A stretch of 30,756 nucleotides of DNA from the NCBI GenBank assembly GCA_002293425.1, contig DBDE01000022.1:1-30756 (forward strand), read 5' to 3'. The notes under the pieces were generated by a model. That model made no database searches and was not told where the DNA came from. It saw only the letters and a program-made list of their open reading frames with translations. Positions 17,255-24,788 of the stretch are shown here, piece after piece; position 1 is the first letter of the stretch, and each line of letters opens with the position of its first letter. The position numbers were made by a program, and so were the translations under genes. The DNA is from Alistipes sp. UBA940. Its GTDB lineage: Bacteria > Bacteroidota > Bacteroidia > Bacteroidales > Rikenellaceae.

Positions 17255-17949
17255 AAAAACTTATCTATTTTTTCATCTTTTCATTTTTTCTTCTTTTCAT
17301 AGGCGAAGCTTCTGCGCAGTTGAATGTTCGGGCGGGGTACGCCAATTCGGCGTGGCACAACAAGAATGACGACAAAGGCAGTGCCTATGGGGGATTCTCC
17401 GTCGGGGCGGGGTACGATGTGGCTTTGGGCGGCCGTTGGGAGCTGGCTCCGAGCCTGAACTACACCTATGCCTTCAAGAACGTCAAGCCCACGCGTCTGC
17501 GGAAACGCTCGACCACCGAGCACGGGTTGAGCCTGCCCGTTCACGTGAAGTTCTCGTTGCCGCTCAGCGACGAGTTCAGGGTCTACTTCTTTGCAGGTCC
17601 CGGGGTAAGCTATGGTTTGGGGTATAATATGAAGGAGACCTACACGGCCGATCCCGACTTGTTGCCGGATACTCCCGGGGTGATCAACACGCAAGGGAGC
17701 GTGACGAGCGATTACTATACGGGCAAGGTGACTGCCGACGTCAACAATCCGACGACGGTGGAGAATGCGGAAAACAATGTGTTGCACCTCAACCGGTTCG
17801 ATGTTTTTGCGGGTGCGGGTGCGGGTGTTCGTTGGAATCGCCTCTTTTTGGAAGCGGGCTACGACTTCGGATTGCTCGACCGCTCGAAGAAGGACGGGAT
17901 GAGCCTGCGCCACGACCAATTCACCGTCGCCGTTGGGTACGCGTTTTAA
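17251..17949 (+). CDS. Outer-membrane beta-barrel (porin-family) protein
   Basis: A 232-aa outer-membrane protein. Signal peptide 1-22 (MKKLIYFFIFSFFLLF, cut before Q of EASAQ). Alternating strands follow, with LNVRAGYANSAWHNKN first and FTVAVGYAF last; the terminal Phe is a BAM-type sorting signal. The pattern fits the PF13568-type 8-stranded barrel family. The start overlaps the tkt stop. Codons 7-17 are a TTTTCAT repeat, and the stop codon is followed at once by a TTGAGAG heptamer array. No substrate can be assigned. Confidence 0.85.
   Translation: MKKLIYFFIFSFFLLFIGEASAQLNVRAGYANSAWHNKNDDKGSAYGGFSVGAGYDVALGGRWELAPSLNYTYAFKNVKPTRLRKRSTTEHGLSLPVHVKFSLPLSDEFRVYFFAGPGVSYGLGYNMKETYTADPDLLPDTPGVINTQGSVTSDYYTGKVTADVNNPTTVENAENNVLHLNRFDVFAGAGAGVRWNRLFLEAGYDFGLLDRSKKDGMSLRHDQFTVAVGYAF
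17270..17300 (+). repeat. TTTTCAT-type repeat encoding the porin signal peptide
   Basis: Units TTTTCAT, CTTTTCA, TTTTTTC, TTCTTTT and CAT lie inverted to the ATGAAAAAAC at the start codon. They encode the hydrophobic core FFIFSFFLLF. Low complexity, so homology to the other repeats is uncertain. Confidence 0.5.
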
Positions 17950-17970
17950 TTGAGAGTTGAGAATTGAGAA
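17950..17970 (+). repeat. TTGAGAG heptamer array directly after the porin stop
   Basis: Three units, TTGAGAG, TTGAGAA, TTGAGAA, beginning at the base after the TAA. Each carries TGA on the porin sense strand. Confidence 0.85.
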
Positions 17971-18404
17971 TTGTCGACGAGGCGAGGGCACGTGAACAAG
18001 TTCACGATGCCGAGGTGAGGATGACCCGCCGCTAAGCCGAAGGCCATCGAGTCTTGCTCGAATGGCTGAGGCGCAAGGCGAGAGTCGAAGACACAATCAC
18101 GCGAGCGAAGCGAGAGTAATTGAGAGTTGAAAGTTTTTTCGACTTTGCTCGCAAAGTCGTCATCGCCCGCCCGTTGGCGGGGTCGGGCGGCGATGAAAAA
18201 AGTGCGCCATCATAGCGCGGTCGGGCGCGTGATGGGTAGGGGCGTGAGGTGTGCCAGATAAAAGCGAGGGGTGGCGTCAGTACGCCACGCGCACTATTCC
18301 TTAGAATGTTTTGCGGGCGTATCTTACGTGGCCCGAGCGAGTTAGATGGCACACCGACTACAGCCCCGAGCGTTGTTCGCGTTAGCCTGTTCCGCGTAGC
18401 CCAG
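17971..18404. other. Convergent porin-ddl spacer, mosaic of repeats and hairpins
   Basis: No gene is seen in 17950-18427. It contains a CGTGAAC/GTTCACG hairpin near 17989, a CATCGAG/CTCGAATGG imperfect hairpin near 18047, the family-A element at 18120-18196, a GGCGT/ACGCC hairpin near 18272, and a CCGCGTAGCCC boundary at 18392-18402 beside the ddl array. It looks like several nested or adjacent element insertions between two convergent genes. Confidence 0.7.
18120..18196 (+). repeat. Family-A element, intergenic copy
   Basis: TTGAGAG and TTGAAAG (18120-18133), T6, a perfect hairpin CGACTTTGC/GCAAAGTCG (18140-18148, 18151-18159), then a larger hairpin whose outer stem is TCATCGCC/GGCGATGA (18160-18196), then A6. 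The two hairpins match the priA copy at 30160-30214 closely; the first stem differs by a compensated pair. Confidence 0.88.
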
Positions 18405-18439
18405 TTTTAGCTTTTAGCTTTTAGTTCTTAGTTTTTAGT
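18405..18439 (-). repeat. TTTTAGC heptamer array overlapping the ddl stop
   Basis: Five units: TTTTAGC, TTTTAGC, TTTTAGT, TCTTAGT, TTTTAGT. On the ddl sense strand each reads with TAA (ACTAAAA, GCTAAAA); the ddl stop (18428-18430) is in one of them, so the last three residues TKN are array-encoded. Confidence 0.88.
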
Positions 18440-19642
18440 CCCGCCGCCGAGGTTGAAAATGTTGGCCGCATAGCTCACCGTTTTGTGGCCGCGGTCGCTT
18501 TGACGGCGCAGGGCTCCGGCAATGGCGTCGTCCAGCAGTTTGTCGAACCCGACCCCCGTCGCTTCCCAAAGGTAGAACGACAACGATCCCGGGATGGTGT
18601 TGATCTCATTCACCCACACCGTCTCCCCGTCGAGTATGAAGTCTATTCGGGCAATGCCCTCACAGCCCAAAACGCGGAAGGTTTCGCACGCAAGCCGACG
18701 GATCTCGTCGCTGAGGCCCGCGGGCAGGTCGGCCGGAATTTGCCGCTTGGTGCTCGACATTCCGCCTGAAACTTTCGCTCCCCCCATTTTCGGCGCGGCA
18801 GAGGCTTTACCGCCCATCTTTCCGCCCATTTTGCTATCTTTTGAACCACTCAAATATTTGTCGGCATAGCTCAAAATCTCGCCACTGCGCAAAGGCTCCT
18901 CGCACACCGAGGCCGAGCAATCGTCGGCACTCCCGCGAACCGAGCAATTGATCTCCCGCAGCGGCTCGACCATCCGCTCCACCAAAATGCGCGACGAATA
19001 GCGCGACGCCTCTGCAACCGCTTCGACCAATTGCCCTCTGTCCAGCGCACGCGAAATGCCCACGCTCGAACCCAAATTGGCCGGCTTGACGATGGCCGGA
19101 TAGCCTATCGTGCGCTCGATATTTTCGACTATGGCGTCCCGTTTGGCCGAAAACTCCCTGTCGGTGAACCACACCCAATCGAGCACCGGCAAGCCGCATT
19201 CGCGAAGGGTCATCTTCATCGCAATCTTGTCCATCCCCAGCGCGCTCGACAGTACTCCGGGGCCCACATAGGGGATGCCGATGAGCTCCATCAGACCTTG
19301 AAACGAGCCGTCCTCGCCATTGGTACCGTGGAAAACGGGGAACGCGACATCGAGCTCAGCCACCGTCCTGACGCCGAAAAGGGTCTTGGTGTAGAGGTTT
19401 CGGCTCCCGAACTCGGGCTTCATAAAGACCCTTGTCGCCCGCTTTTCGAGCAGGTCGAGGTCTTTATAGTTAGCACTGTCGAGCAGCACATTGCCGGTGA
19501 ACCACTCGCCCGATTTGGACAGATAGACGGGCACGACCTTGTATCGGTCCATCGCCGCAATGGCTTGCAGGGCCGAGATGACCGAAATTTCGTGCTCGAC
19601 GCTCCGTCCGCCGAAAAATACTCCTATGGTTGTCTTCCTCAT
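18428..19642 (-). CDS. ddl: D-alanine--D-alanine ligase
   Basis: A 404-aa ATP-grasp enzyme making D-Ala-D-Ala for peptidoglycan. Motifs: FFGGRSVEHEISVISA (9-24), FPVFHGTNGEDGSFQGLMELIGIPYVGPGV, IVKPANLGSSVGISRA for ATP binding, EINCSVRG, and the C-terminal IARIDFIL and VNEINTIPGSLSFYLWEATG. The omega-loop region SYADKYLSGS is followed by a Gly/Lys/Met-rich insertion (KMGG repeats, about 270-290) before IPADLPAGL. That makes it somewhat longer than typical Ddl. It lies downstream of murF across a repeat-rich spacer. The last codons and stop fall in a heptamer array. Confidence 0.95.
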   Translation of the reverse strand: MRKTTIGVFFGGRSVEHEISVISALQAIAAMDRYKVVPVYLSKSGEWFTGNVLLDSANYKDLDLLEKRATRVFMKPEFGSRNLYTKTLFGVRTVAELDVAFPVFHGTNGEDGSFQGLMELIGIPYVGPGVLSSALGMDKIAMKMTLRECGLPVLDWVWFTDREFSAKRDAIVENIERTIGYPAIVKPANLGSSVGISRALDRGQLVEAVAEASRYSSRILVERMVEPLREINCSVRGSADDCSASVCEEPLRSGEILSYADKYLSGSKDSKMGGKMGGKASAAPKMGGAKVSGGMSSTKRQIPADLPAGLSDEIRRLACETFRVLGCEGIARIDFILDGETVWVNEINTIPGSLSFYLWEATGVGFDKLLDDAIAGALRRQSDRGHKTVSYAANIFNLGGGTKN

Positions 19643-19905
19643 AAACTTTGTTTTATTGTTCGCCGTTTTCGGCCGACCATCACACGGTCATCGGCGTATC
19701 ATCCGACTATCTCGGCTCCCACGCTTGCTTCGTCGGTGTGCGACTCTTCGCAGGTTATCCTTCGCCTGGGTGCTCCGAGCGAGCTTCCCTCCGTTTGCTT
19801 CGCAAACTTTCGGGCGATCTCCTCTCCGCACCCTGCCGCCACACAGAGCCGCGGTACCGGCTCGGCTAAAATGCTCCGATTCGCACCCGACTGCGCTCGT
19901 AGCCC
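19643..19905 (-). other. murF-ddl spacer with long intergenic repeat (46-mer copy 2)
   Basis: No gene is seen. On the minus strand it begins with GGGCTACGAGCG after the murF array and contains a GTTTGC/GCAAAC hairpin near 19792. The 46-bp module at 19722-19767 matches 13417-13462 at 44 of 46 positions. Distance from the module to the ddl start is about 80 bp, against about 60 bp to clpP in the other copy. No clear promoter is recognised. Confidence 0.65.
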
Positions 19906-19940
19906 ATTAATCATTAATCGCTAATCACTAATCATTAACT
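19906..19940 (-). repeat. GATTAAT heptamer array at the murF stop
   Basis: Five units (plus strand ATTAATC, ATTAATC, GCTAATC, ACTAATC, ATTAACT). The murF TAG (19939-19941) overlaps the first sense-strand unit, and every unit has TAA or TAG on that strand. A GGGCTACG boundary follows, as after the tig array. Confidence 0.88.
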
Positions 19941-21411
19941 ATTTAAACGTGTCGGGCAAATCGTTTTCGTAAAGCACCACGTCGCCCGCGCGGACAAAAG
20001 CGCGCACCCACGCCGTGGCCGCCGCAAAATCCTTAGCCAAAAATAAACCATCCTCCGCAAAACCACCCTCCCTGAGCCCCGCCACAATCGCGGAGCGATT
20101 ATACTCGCCCACCACAACCGCATAATCGCAACTGACAGCCATCTGCCGCCCCAGCTCGCGGTTCAACTCAGCCTGCCGCGCCCCCAGCTCGATCATCCCG
20201 GGCGTAACGACGATCCGCCGACCCGAGGTGAACTCGCCCAGCACCTCCAACGCCATAGCCGCACCGGCCGGATTGGAATTAAACGCGTCGTCGATGATGG
20301 TCAACCCGCCCCGCCGCGTCACCTCCAACCGATGCTCGACCGGCCGAAGCTGCGAAATGCCATAACGAATCTCGGCGTCGGTCATTCCCAACCACCTCGC
20401 AACTATCGAAGCCGCCAAAATATTACCCAGATTGTGCCGCCCCACCAACTGCGTCTCGAAATCCGCCGACTTAGCCTCGTCGGAGGTGTAACGAAAAACA
20501 TTTTTCAACCCGATCGGCCTTTCCCTCACAAGCTCGAAATCGTCATTCACCACCGCCAACCCACCCTCGGGCAAAGCGTCGATAAGTTCGAACTTAGCCC
20601 TCTGCACACGCTCCATAGTGCCGAAACTCTCCAAATGTTGCGGTCCGATCGAGGTGAGAACCCCGATGGTCGGCCTGACCAATGCGCAGATCTCGGCAAT
20701 ATCGCCAACATTCTTCGCCCCCATCTCGACGATGAAGATCTGAGTGTAGGGTTTGAGGTGCTCACGAACGGTCCGCACAACCCCCAACGTGGTGTTGAAA
20801 CTGCCAGGGGTCATCACGACGCTGAACCGCTCACTCAAAATGCGATAAAGCGCGTGCTTGGTGCTGGTCTTGCCGTAACTTCCCGTCACGCCGATAACGA
20901 CAAGCTCGGGCATCGAGCGCAAAATCCGCCTCGCGTCGTCGATATACCAACGATTGATGAACCACTCCACCGGCCACAACACCACCCACGCCGCCATCAA
21001 AACGACAGGCGCAAAAACCACCACTCCCAAAGCCATCCAATGCGGAACAGCGCAACAAACCACAACCCCCAAAGCGATAATCAACGAAACGACATACAAC
21101 CTCCACGCCCGCGCCGTAAAAACCAACGGCTTCTTATACCTCCTTGCCAGCAACTTCCAACCCTTATACCCGCATATCAACCCCACCGCCAACACCATAT
21201 AGCTCGCCCAGCGGCCATACCAACTAAACATAACCACCGCCAACAGCAACAAATCGGTAACCAGATCGGTAACCGACAACCCGCCCCCCGTCAACCACCT
21301 CAAATAACGAACAGGCCGATAAGAGTTCTGCTGCAACATCGTAAGCTCGAACCGCAACCTGACCGCCGCATAAAAGAGGATTAAAATAACCGAAACGTAT
21401 ATCACCCACAT
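19939..21411 (-). CDS. murF: MurF-like Mur ligase with N-terminal membrane domain
   Basis: A 490-aa protein. The first ~155 residues hold about five membrane helices (1-18, 47-64, 68-83, 105-122, 125-148). A Mur ligase core follows: P-loop GVTGSYGKTSTK at 174-185, FNTTLGVVRTV, VEMGAKNVGDI, the central domain through VGRHNLGNILAA, and the C-terminal EHRLEVTRRGGLTIIDDAFNSNP. The likely reaction is ATP-dependent addition of D-Ala-D-Ala or a similar unit to UDP-MurNAc-tripeptide. It is a Bacteroidetes-style anchored paralogue and may not be the sole MurF. It overlaps the hydrolase by 10 nt and lies upstream of ddl, a cell-wall context. Confidence 0.8.
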   Translation of the reverse strand: MWVIYVSVILILFYAAVRLRFELTMLQQNSYRPVRYLRWLTGGGLSVTDLVTDLLLLAVVMFSWYGRWASYMVLAVGLICGYKGWKLLARRYKKPLVFTARAWRLYVVSLIIALGVVVCCAVPHWMALGVVVFAPVVLMAAWVVLWPVEWFINRWYIDDARRILRSMPELVVIGVTGSYGKTSTKHALYRILSERFSVVMTPGSFNTTLGVVRTVREHLKPYTQIFIVEMGAKNVGDIAEICALVRPTIGVLTSIGPQHLESFGTMERVQRAKFELIDALPEGGLAVVNDDFELVRERPIGLKNVFRYTSDEAKSADFETQLVGRHNLGNILAASIVARWLGMTDAEIRYGISQLRPVEHRLEVTRRGGLTIIDDAFNSNPAGAAMALEVLGEFTSGRRIVVTPGMIELGARQAELNRELGRQMAVSCDYAVVVGEYNRSAIVAGLREGGFAEDGLFLAKDFAAATAWVRAFVRAGDVVLYENDLPDTFK

Positions 21412-22085
21412 ACGAACTTACGCAACACGACGCAAAACTGCGCCGCACGATCCAAAAAACTATAATGGCCCGCACCCTCGAAAACCACCAACCCCGCATC
21501 GGGAATCAACCGCTCCATCACCCGAGCATCACGAACCGGAGTGGCCGTGTCGTCCGACCCCCAAACCAGCAAAGTGGGGGCCTCGATTCGGGGCATATAC
21601 ACTCTCAGGTCCTGGTTCACCACCTTCGACAAAACAGCCCTCATCCGCTCGCTTGCCGCAGCATAATCGGCCGAACCCCGCCTGCTGCGCCACTTTTCGA
21701 CCATCGCCGCAGAAGCAAAAAGCTTGAAAAACTTAAAAGACCAAACCTTCAAATAATAGCCCAAACTCCGCCGCGGTTTCACTCCCGCCGCATCCACCAG
21801 CACCAACTTCTGTATCCTGTTCCGGCCGGCATAAACTATCGCAACCCTCCCGCCGAACGAATGTCCCACCAGCACCGGATCGGAAATATTCCTGGAAGCC
21901 AACCACCCCTCCAACCACTCCGCATACTCCTCCACCCCCCACACCTCGGGCGGCTCGGGCTCGGCACCGAACCCGGGAAAATCGACAGCTGTGACCTCCA
22001 CGCCCGACGAGCCCAGAAAATCCACAACCCCCCTCCAAACAGAAGAGTCGCACCCCCAGCCATGCAACAAAACAACGTGAGACAT
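21402..22085 (-). CDS. Alpha/beta hydrolase
   Basis: A 227-aa cytoplasmic hydrolase starting at ATG 22083-22085 (MSHVVLLHGWGCDSSVW); an upstream TTG gives four more residues but lies too close to the promoter. The nucleophile elbow GHSFGG, the acid in WGSDDTATP and the histidine in GAGHYSFLD form the expected Ser-Asp-His triad. HGWGCDSSVW supplies the oxyanion hole. Substrate unknown. It is translationally coupled to the MurF-like gene (10-nt overlap), which suggests but does not prove an envelope or precursor-related role. Confidence 0.85.
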   Translation of the reverse strand: MSHVVLLHGWGCDSSVWRGVVDFLGSSGVEVTAVDFPGFGAEPEPPEVWGVEEYAEWLEGWLASRNISDPVLVGHSFGGRVAIVYAGRNRIQKLVLVDAAGVKPRRSLGYYLKVWSFKFFKLFASAAMVEKWRSRRGSADYAAASERMRAVLSKVVNQDLRVYMPRIEAPTLLVWGSDDTATPVRDARVMERLIPDAGLVVFEGAGHYSFLDRAAQFCVVLRKFVCG

Positions 22086-22094
22086 AATCGGGCA

Positions 22095-22102
22095 CAAAGA
22101 TA
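22095..22102 (-). promoter_or_regulatory. -7 promoter element of the hydrolase-murF operon
   Basis: The minus strand reads TATCTTTG (exact TAnnTTTG), 9 bp before the ATG, so the leader is very short. It abuts the heptamer element at 22105-22172. Confidence 0.6.
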
Positions 22103-22104
22103 GT

Positions 22105-22172
22105 GATTAATGATTAGCGATTAACGATTAATGGGCTAACGCGACACAAAAATTTAAAATTAATCATTAATC
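22105..22172. repeat. Two-arm heptamer element between recO and the hydrolase promoter
   Basis: Arm 1 (plus): GATTAAT, GATTAGC, GATTAAC, GATTAAT (22105-22132). Boundary GGGCTAACGCG (22133-22143), AT-rich core, then inverted arm 2: ATTAATC x2 (22159-22172). The recO stop TGA (22171-22173) overlaps arm 2. Arm 1 touches the -7 element of the hydrolase promoter, so the element may also set its upstream context. Confidence 0.88.
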
Positions 22173-22854
22173 AAAACACCTCTCGCAAAACTTCCAATGA
22201 CCGGATGTCCTTCACCGCATCGAGGTGATACCCGAAAAAAGCGATCATAGCGTTCAAAAACTCCACCCGCTGCGTCCTATTCAACCCAACCTCGCGCCCC
22301 TCCATCAACGACCACAGCAAAGCCGCATTCTCGCGCGAAAAGCACACCCCATCCATCGGCCGCACCCTCACAAACCGACCCTCGCGAATATCGAACCAAC
22401 TCCCCTCGCGCCACTCGCCCGCCGGAGCAAAACCCAAATGACGGCTCAACCCGACCAAAAACCACAAATGAAAATTAGCCACCCCATCCTCCATCCCATC
22501 CAACCGCTCCACCGCCTCCCAAATAAATCCGAAAAGCTCGGGGTTGGGCTCGTGCTCCCTCACCAACCGATAAACCAGCTCGGCCATAAACAGCGCAACC
22601 GTGCTCTTGCGAACATCGAAAGGGATGCTTCGCAAAGGCACGGCCGCCGTCATCTCCTTAAATCTGTGCAGTTCGGCTTTCGACGAGACACCACCCTCGA
22701 ACTCGACCAAAAACATCGGTTGCAGCAACGCCGACCGACTGTAAGCCATATAGCTCTGCCGCCCGAAAACGTCGGTGAGCAAATATGCCACGAGGGACTT
22801 CTCCCCATACTTGACGGTGTGGAGAACGATCCCTCGCGACTTGTAGTTTTTCAA
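22171..22854 (-). CDS. recO: DNA repair protein RecO
   Basis: A 227-aa recombination mediator that helps load RecA on SSB-coated DNA in the RecFOR pathway. The N-terminal OB-fold pattern SRGIVLHTVKYGEKSLVAYLLTDVFGRQSYMAY is typical of Bacteroidetes RecO, and the helical C-terminal part fits in length. I see no zinc-finger cysteine cluster. The start is TTG at 22852-22854, immediately after the rubrerythrin stop (TAA-TTG), so translation is probably coupled. The stop falls at a heptamer element. Confidence 0.88.
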   Translation of the reverse strand: MKNYKSRGIVLHTVKYGEKSLVAYLLTDVFGRQSYMAYSRSALLQPMFLVEFEGGVSSKAELHRFKEMTAAVPLRSIPFDVRKSTVALFMAELVYRLVREHEPNPELFGFIWEAVERLDGMEDGVANFHLWFLVGLSRHLGFAPAGEWREGSWFDIREGRFVRVRPMDGVCFSRENAALLWSLMEGREVGLNRTQRVEFLNAMIAFFGYHLDAVKDIRSLEVLREVF

Positions 22855-23430
22855 TTAATAATTCTCCTTCATCGGCTCATAATAGGCCTTCGGATGCTTG
22901 CACGCAGGGCACTCCTCGGGCGGAGTCGTCCCATTATGAACATAACCGCAATTGCGGCACTGCCAATCGATGGGCTGGTCCCTTTCGAAAACGTCGCCCT
23001 TCGTCACGTGGCCCAGCAAAATCCGATAACGCCTCTCGTGCTCCTTCTCCACCATCGCAACCCTGCGCCAACACTCCGCAATCTCGGCAAATCCCTCCTC
23101 ATCGGCCGTCTTGGCAAAACTCGCATAAAGGTCGTACCACTCCTCGTGCTCGCCGTCGGCCGCCTCGGTGAGGTTCTGCAAAGTGGTGCCGATGATCCCT
23201 GCCGGATAAGAGGCGGTAATCTCGACAGCACCCCCCTGAAGAAAGTTGAAGAATCGCTCGGCGTGCTCCTTCTCCTGATCGGCAGTCTCGGCAAACACGC
23301 CCGCTATCTGCTCATAACCCTCTTTTTTTGCTTTGGAGGCAAAAAAAGTATAACGCGTCCGCGCCTGGCTCTCGCCCGCAAACGACTTCAACAGGTTTTG
23401 TTCGGTCTTTGTTCCCTTAATACTTTTCAT
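22855..23430 (-). CDS. rbr: Rubrerythrin
   Basis: A 191-aa non-haem di-iron peroxidase that reduces hydrogen peroxide in anaerobes. Di-iron ligand motifs: Glu20 (GESQARTRY), Glu53/His56 (QEKEH), Glu94 and neighbours (GEHEEWY), and Glu128/His131 (VEKEH). The C-terminal rubredoxin-like domain has Cys158, Cys161, Cys174 and Cys177 (CRNCGY and CPACKHP). Length and domain order are classical. It has its own -7 element 25 bp upstream and is followed directly by recO, an oxidative-stress/repair pairing. Cytoplasmic. Confidence 0.96.
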   Translation of the reverse strand: MKSIKGTKTEQNLLKSFAGESQARTRYTFFASKAKKEGYEQIAGVFAETADQEKEHAERFFNFLQGGAVEITASYPAGIIGTTLQNLTEAADGEHEEWYDLYASFAKTADEEGFAEIAECWRRVAMVEKEHERRYRILLGHVTKGDVFERDQPIDWQCRNCGYVHNGTTPPEECPACKHPKAYYEPMKENY

Positions 23431-23455
23431 AATCTTCGCAATTTTAGTTAGAGTA

Positions 23456-23463
23456 CAAATATA
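23456..23463 (-). promoter_or_regulatory. Rubrerythrin -7 promoter element
   Basis: The minus strand reads TATATTTG (exact TAnnTTTG), 25 bp before the ATG. No well-spaced -33 TTG. Confidence 0.65.
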
Positions 23464-23474
23464 GCAAAAAATTC

Positions 23475-24788
23475 CTACAACTCTATCTCCGTTATCGTAT
23501 TAACCATCGCCGCATCGAACGGAGCCTCGACGCGAATATAGTTCTCCGTAAACCCGCTCATCACCCCCTTTTTGCACGAACCTTCCCACAGCACAAGTGC
23601 CTTCGTGCCTTTGAATCCGTTGCAAAAATCTTTGTGAAACCGTTCGCTCAACTCGCCCAAAATTCGCGCCCGCTCGGCAATTTTACGAGGCGGAACCCTC
23701 CCGGGCATCTCGGCGGCGGGCGTATCTGGGCGCACCGAATAGGGGAAAACGTGCAACTCGGCAGGCCCGATTCTTTCCAAAAAAGCCACCGTTTCGGCAA
23801 AATCGTCATCCGTCTCGCCCGGAAAACCAACTATCACATCTATCCCCAAAAACGCATCCGGCATCGACCGGCGCACCGCGGCGACACGGTCGGCAAACAT
23901 CGCGGCGGTGTACCTGCGTCTCATCAACCCCAAAATGCGGTCGCAACCGCTCTGCAACGGAATATGGAAATGGGGCATAAACCGCGGCGAAGCGGCGCAA
24001 AACTCCACCACCTCGTCCGTCAACAGGTTGGGCTCGATGGATGAAATCCTAAAACGAGTTATGAGTGATGAGTCAGGAGTTATGAGTCTATGGTGCCGCA
24101 TATGCGGCAGGCTCTTTTGCGTCGCGTAGCCCGACTCCTGACTCTTTACTCTTGACTCCTGACTGGCGTCCAACGCCCTCAAAAGGTCGATGAAACTTTC
24201 GCCCGTCGAGCGGCCGAAGTCACCCGTGTTAACCCCCGTCAACACGATCTCGCGCACACCCGCACTCGCAATCGCGCCCGCCTGCTCCACCAACGAATCT
24301 ATACTCGGATTGCGCGACGGGCCCCGCGCCGCACGAATAGTACAGTAGCTGCAACGATAATCGCACCCGTCCTGCACCTTCAAAAACGAACGGGTCCTGT
24401 CGCCCAACGAATAAGCGGGAAAGAATTGAGAATTGAGAGTTGAGAGTTGAGAGTTATGAGTTGGCGAGTCCACAATCAAATCGACAACCCGACCTTTCTC
24501 GAAATTACTCACCACATCGGCCACGCCCGCAAACGCATCGGGGTCGCGGGTGGCATAACAGCCCGTGACAACGATCCGCGAATCGGGACAAGCACGACGC
24601 AACCGCGCCACCAAATTGCGGCACTTCTTATCCGCCGCCGCCGTCACCGAACACGAATTGATGACAACAACATCGGGGCAGGAAGGCTTCTCCACCCGCC
24701 GAAGCCCGAGCTCCTCCAACCGACGGGCGATGGCCGAGCTCTCCGCAAAGTTAACCTTGCAACCCAAGGTATGGATCGAGAATGTCAA
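23475..24788 (-). CDS. mtaB: MtaB-type tRNA methylthiotransferase with two in-frame repeat inserts
   Basis: A 437-aa radical-SAM enzyme, by family the one converting t6A37 to ms2t6A37 in tRNA. The N-terminal cluster cysteines are in HTLGCKVNFAES, VINSCSVTAAADKKC and VTGCYATRDP. The radical-SAM CxxxCxxC motif is DGCDYRCSYCTIR, and a C-terminal TRAM-like region ends the protein. I chose the TTG at 24786-24788, which overlaps the ltaE stop as TTGA and gives the family-like N-terminus. Two segments are repeat-encoded: about residues 109-121 (NSQLSTLNSQ) in the linker before the radical-SAM domain, and about 209-245 (SQESRVKSQES to SSLIT) inside it. Both keep the frame. Confidence 0.92.
   Translation of the reverse strand: MTFSIHTLGCKVNFAESSAIARRLEELGLRRVEKPSCPDVVVINSCSVTAAADKKCRNLVARLRRACPDSRIVVTGCYATRDPDAFAGVADVVSNFEKGRVVDLIVDSPTHNSQLSTLNSQFFPAYSLGDRTRSFLKVQDGCDYRCSYCTIRAARGPSRNPSIDSLVEQAGAIASAGVREIVLTGVNTGDFGRSTGESFIDLLRALDASQESRVKSQESGYATQKSLPHMRHHRLITPDSSLITRFRISSIEPNLLTDEVVEFCAASPRFMPHFHIPLQSGCDRILGLMRRRYTAAMFADRVAAVRRSMPDAFLGIDVIVGFPGETDDDFAETVAFLERIGPAELHVFPYSVRPDTPAAEMPGRVPPRKIAERARILGELSERFHKDFCNGFKGTKALVLWEGSCKKGVMSGFTENYIRVEAPFDAAMVNTITEIEL
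24056..24164 (-). repeat. Family-B two-arm element inside mtaB
   Basis: One arm: GAGTTAT, GAGTGAT, GAGTCAG, GAGTTAT, GAGTCTA (24056-24090). Then the perfect 16-bp palindrome TGCCGCATATGCGGCA (24094-24109), a GGCT/AGCC-bounded core, and the other arm: GACTCCT, GACTCTT, TACTCTT, GACTCCT, GACT (24133-24164). It is homologous over its full length to 29735-29840 in priA, in the same orientation and reading frame relative to the host gene. Confidence 0.92.
24428..24462 (-). repeat. GAGAGTT heptamer array inside mtaB
   Basis: Units GAGAATT, GAGAGTT x3, ATGAGTT (24428-24462). Read on the mtaB sense strand as CTCAACT, it is stop-free and encodes the same NSQLSTLNSQ heptad string as the uvrD copy. No flanking hairpins are obvious. 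Confidence 0.88.
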
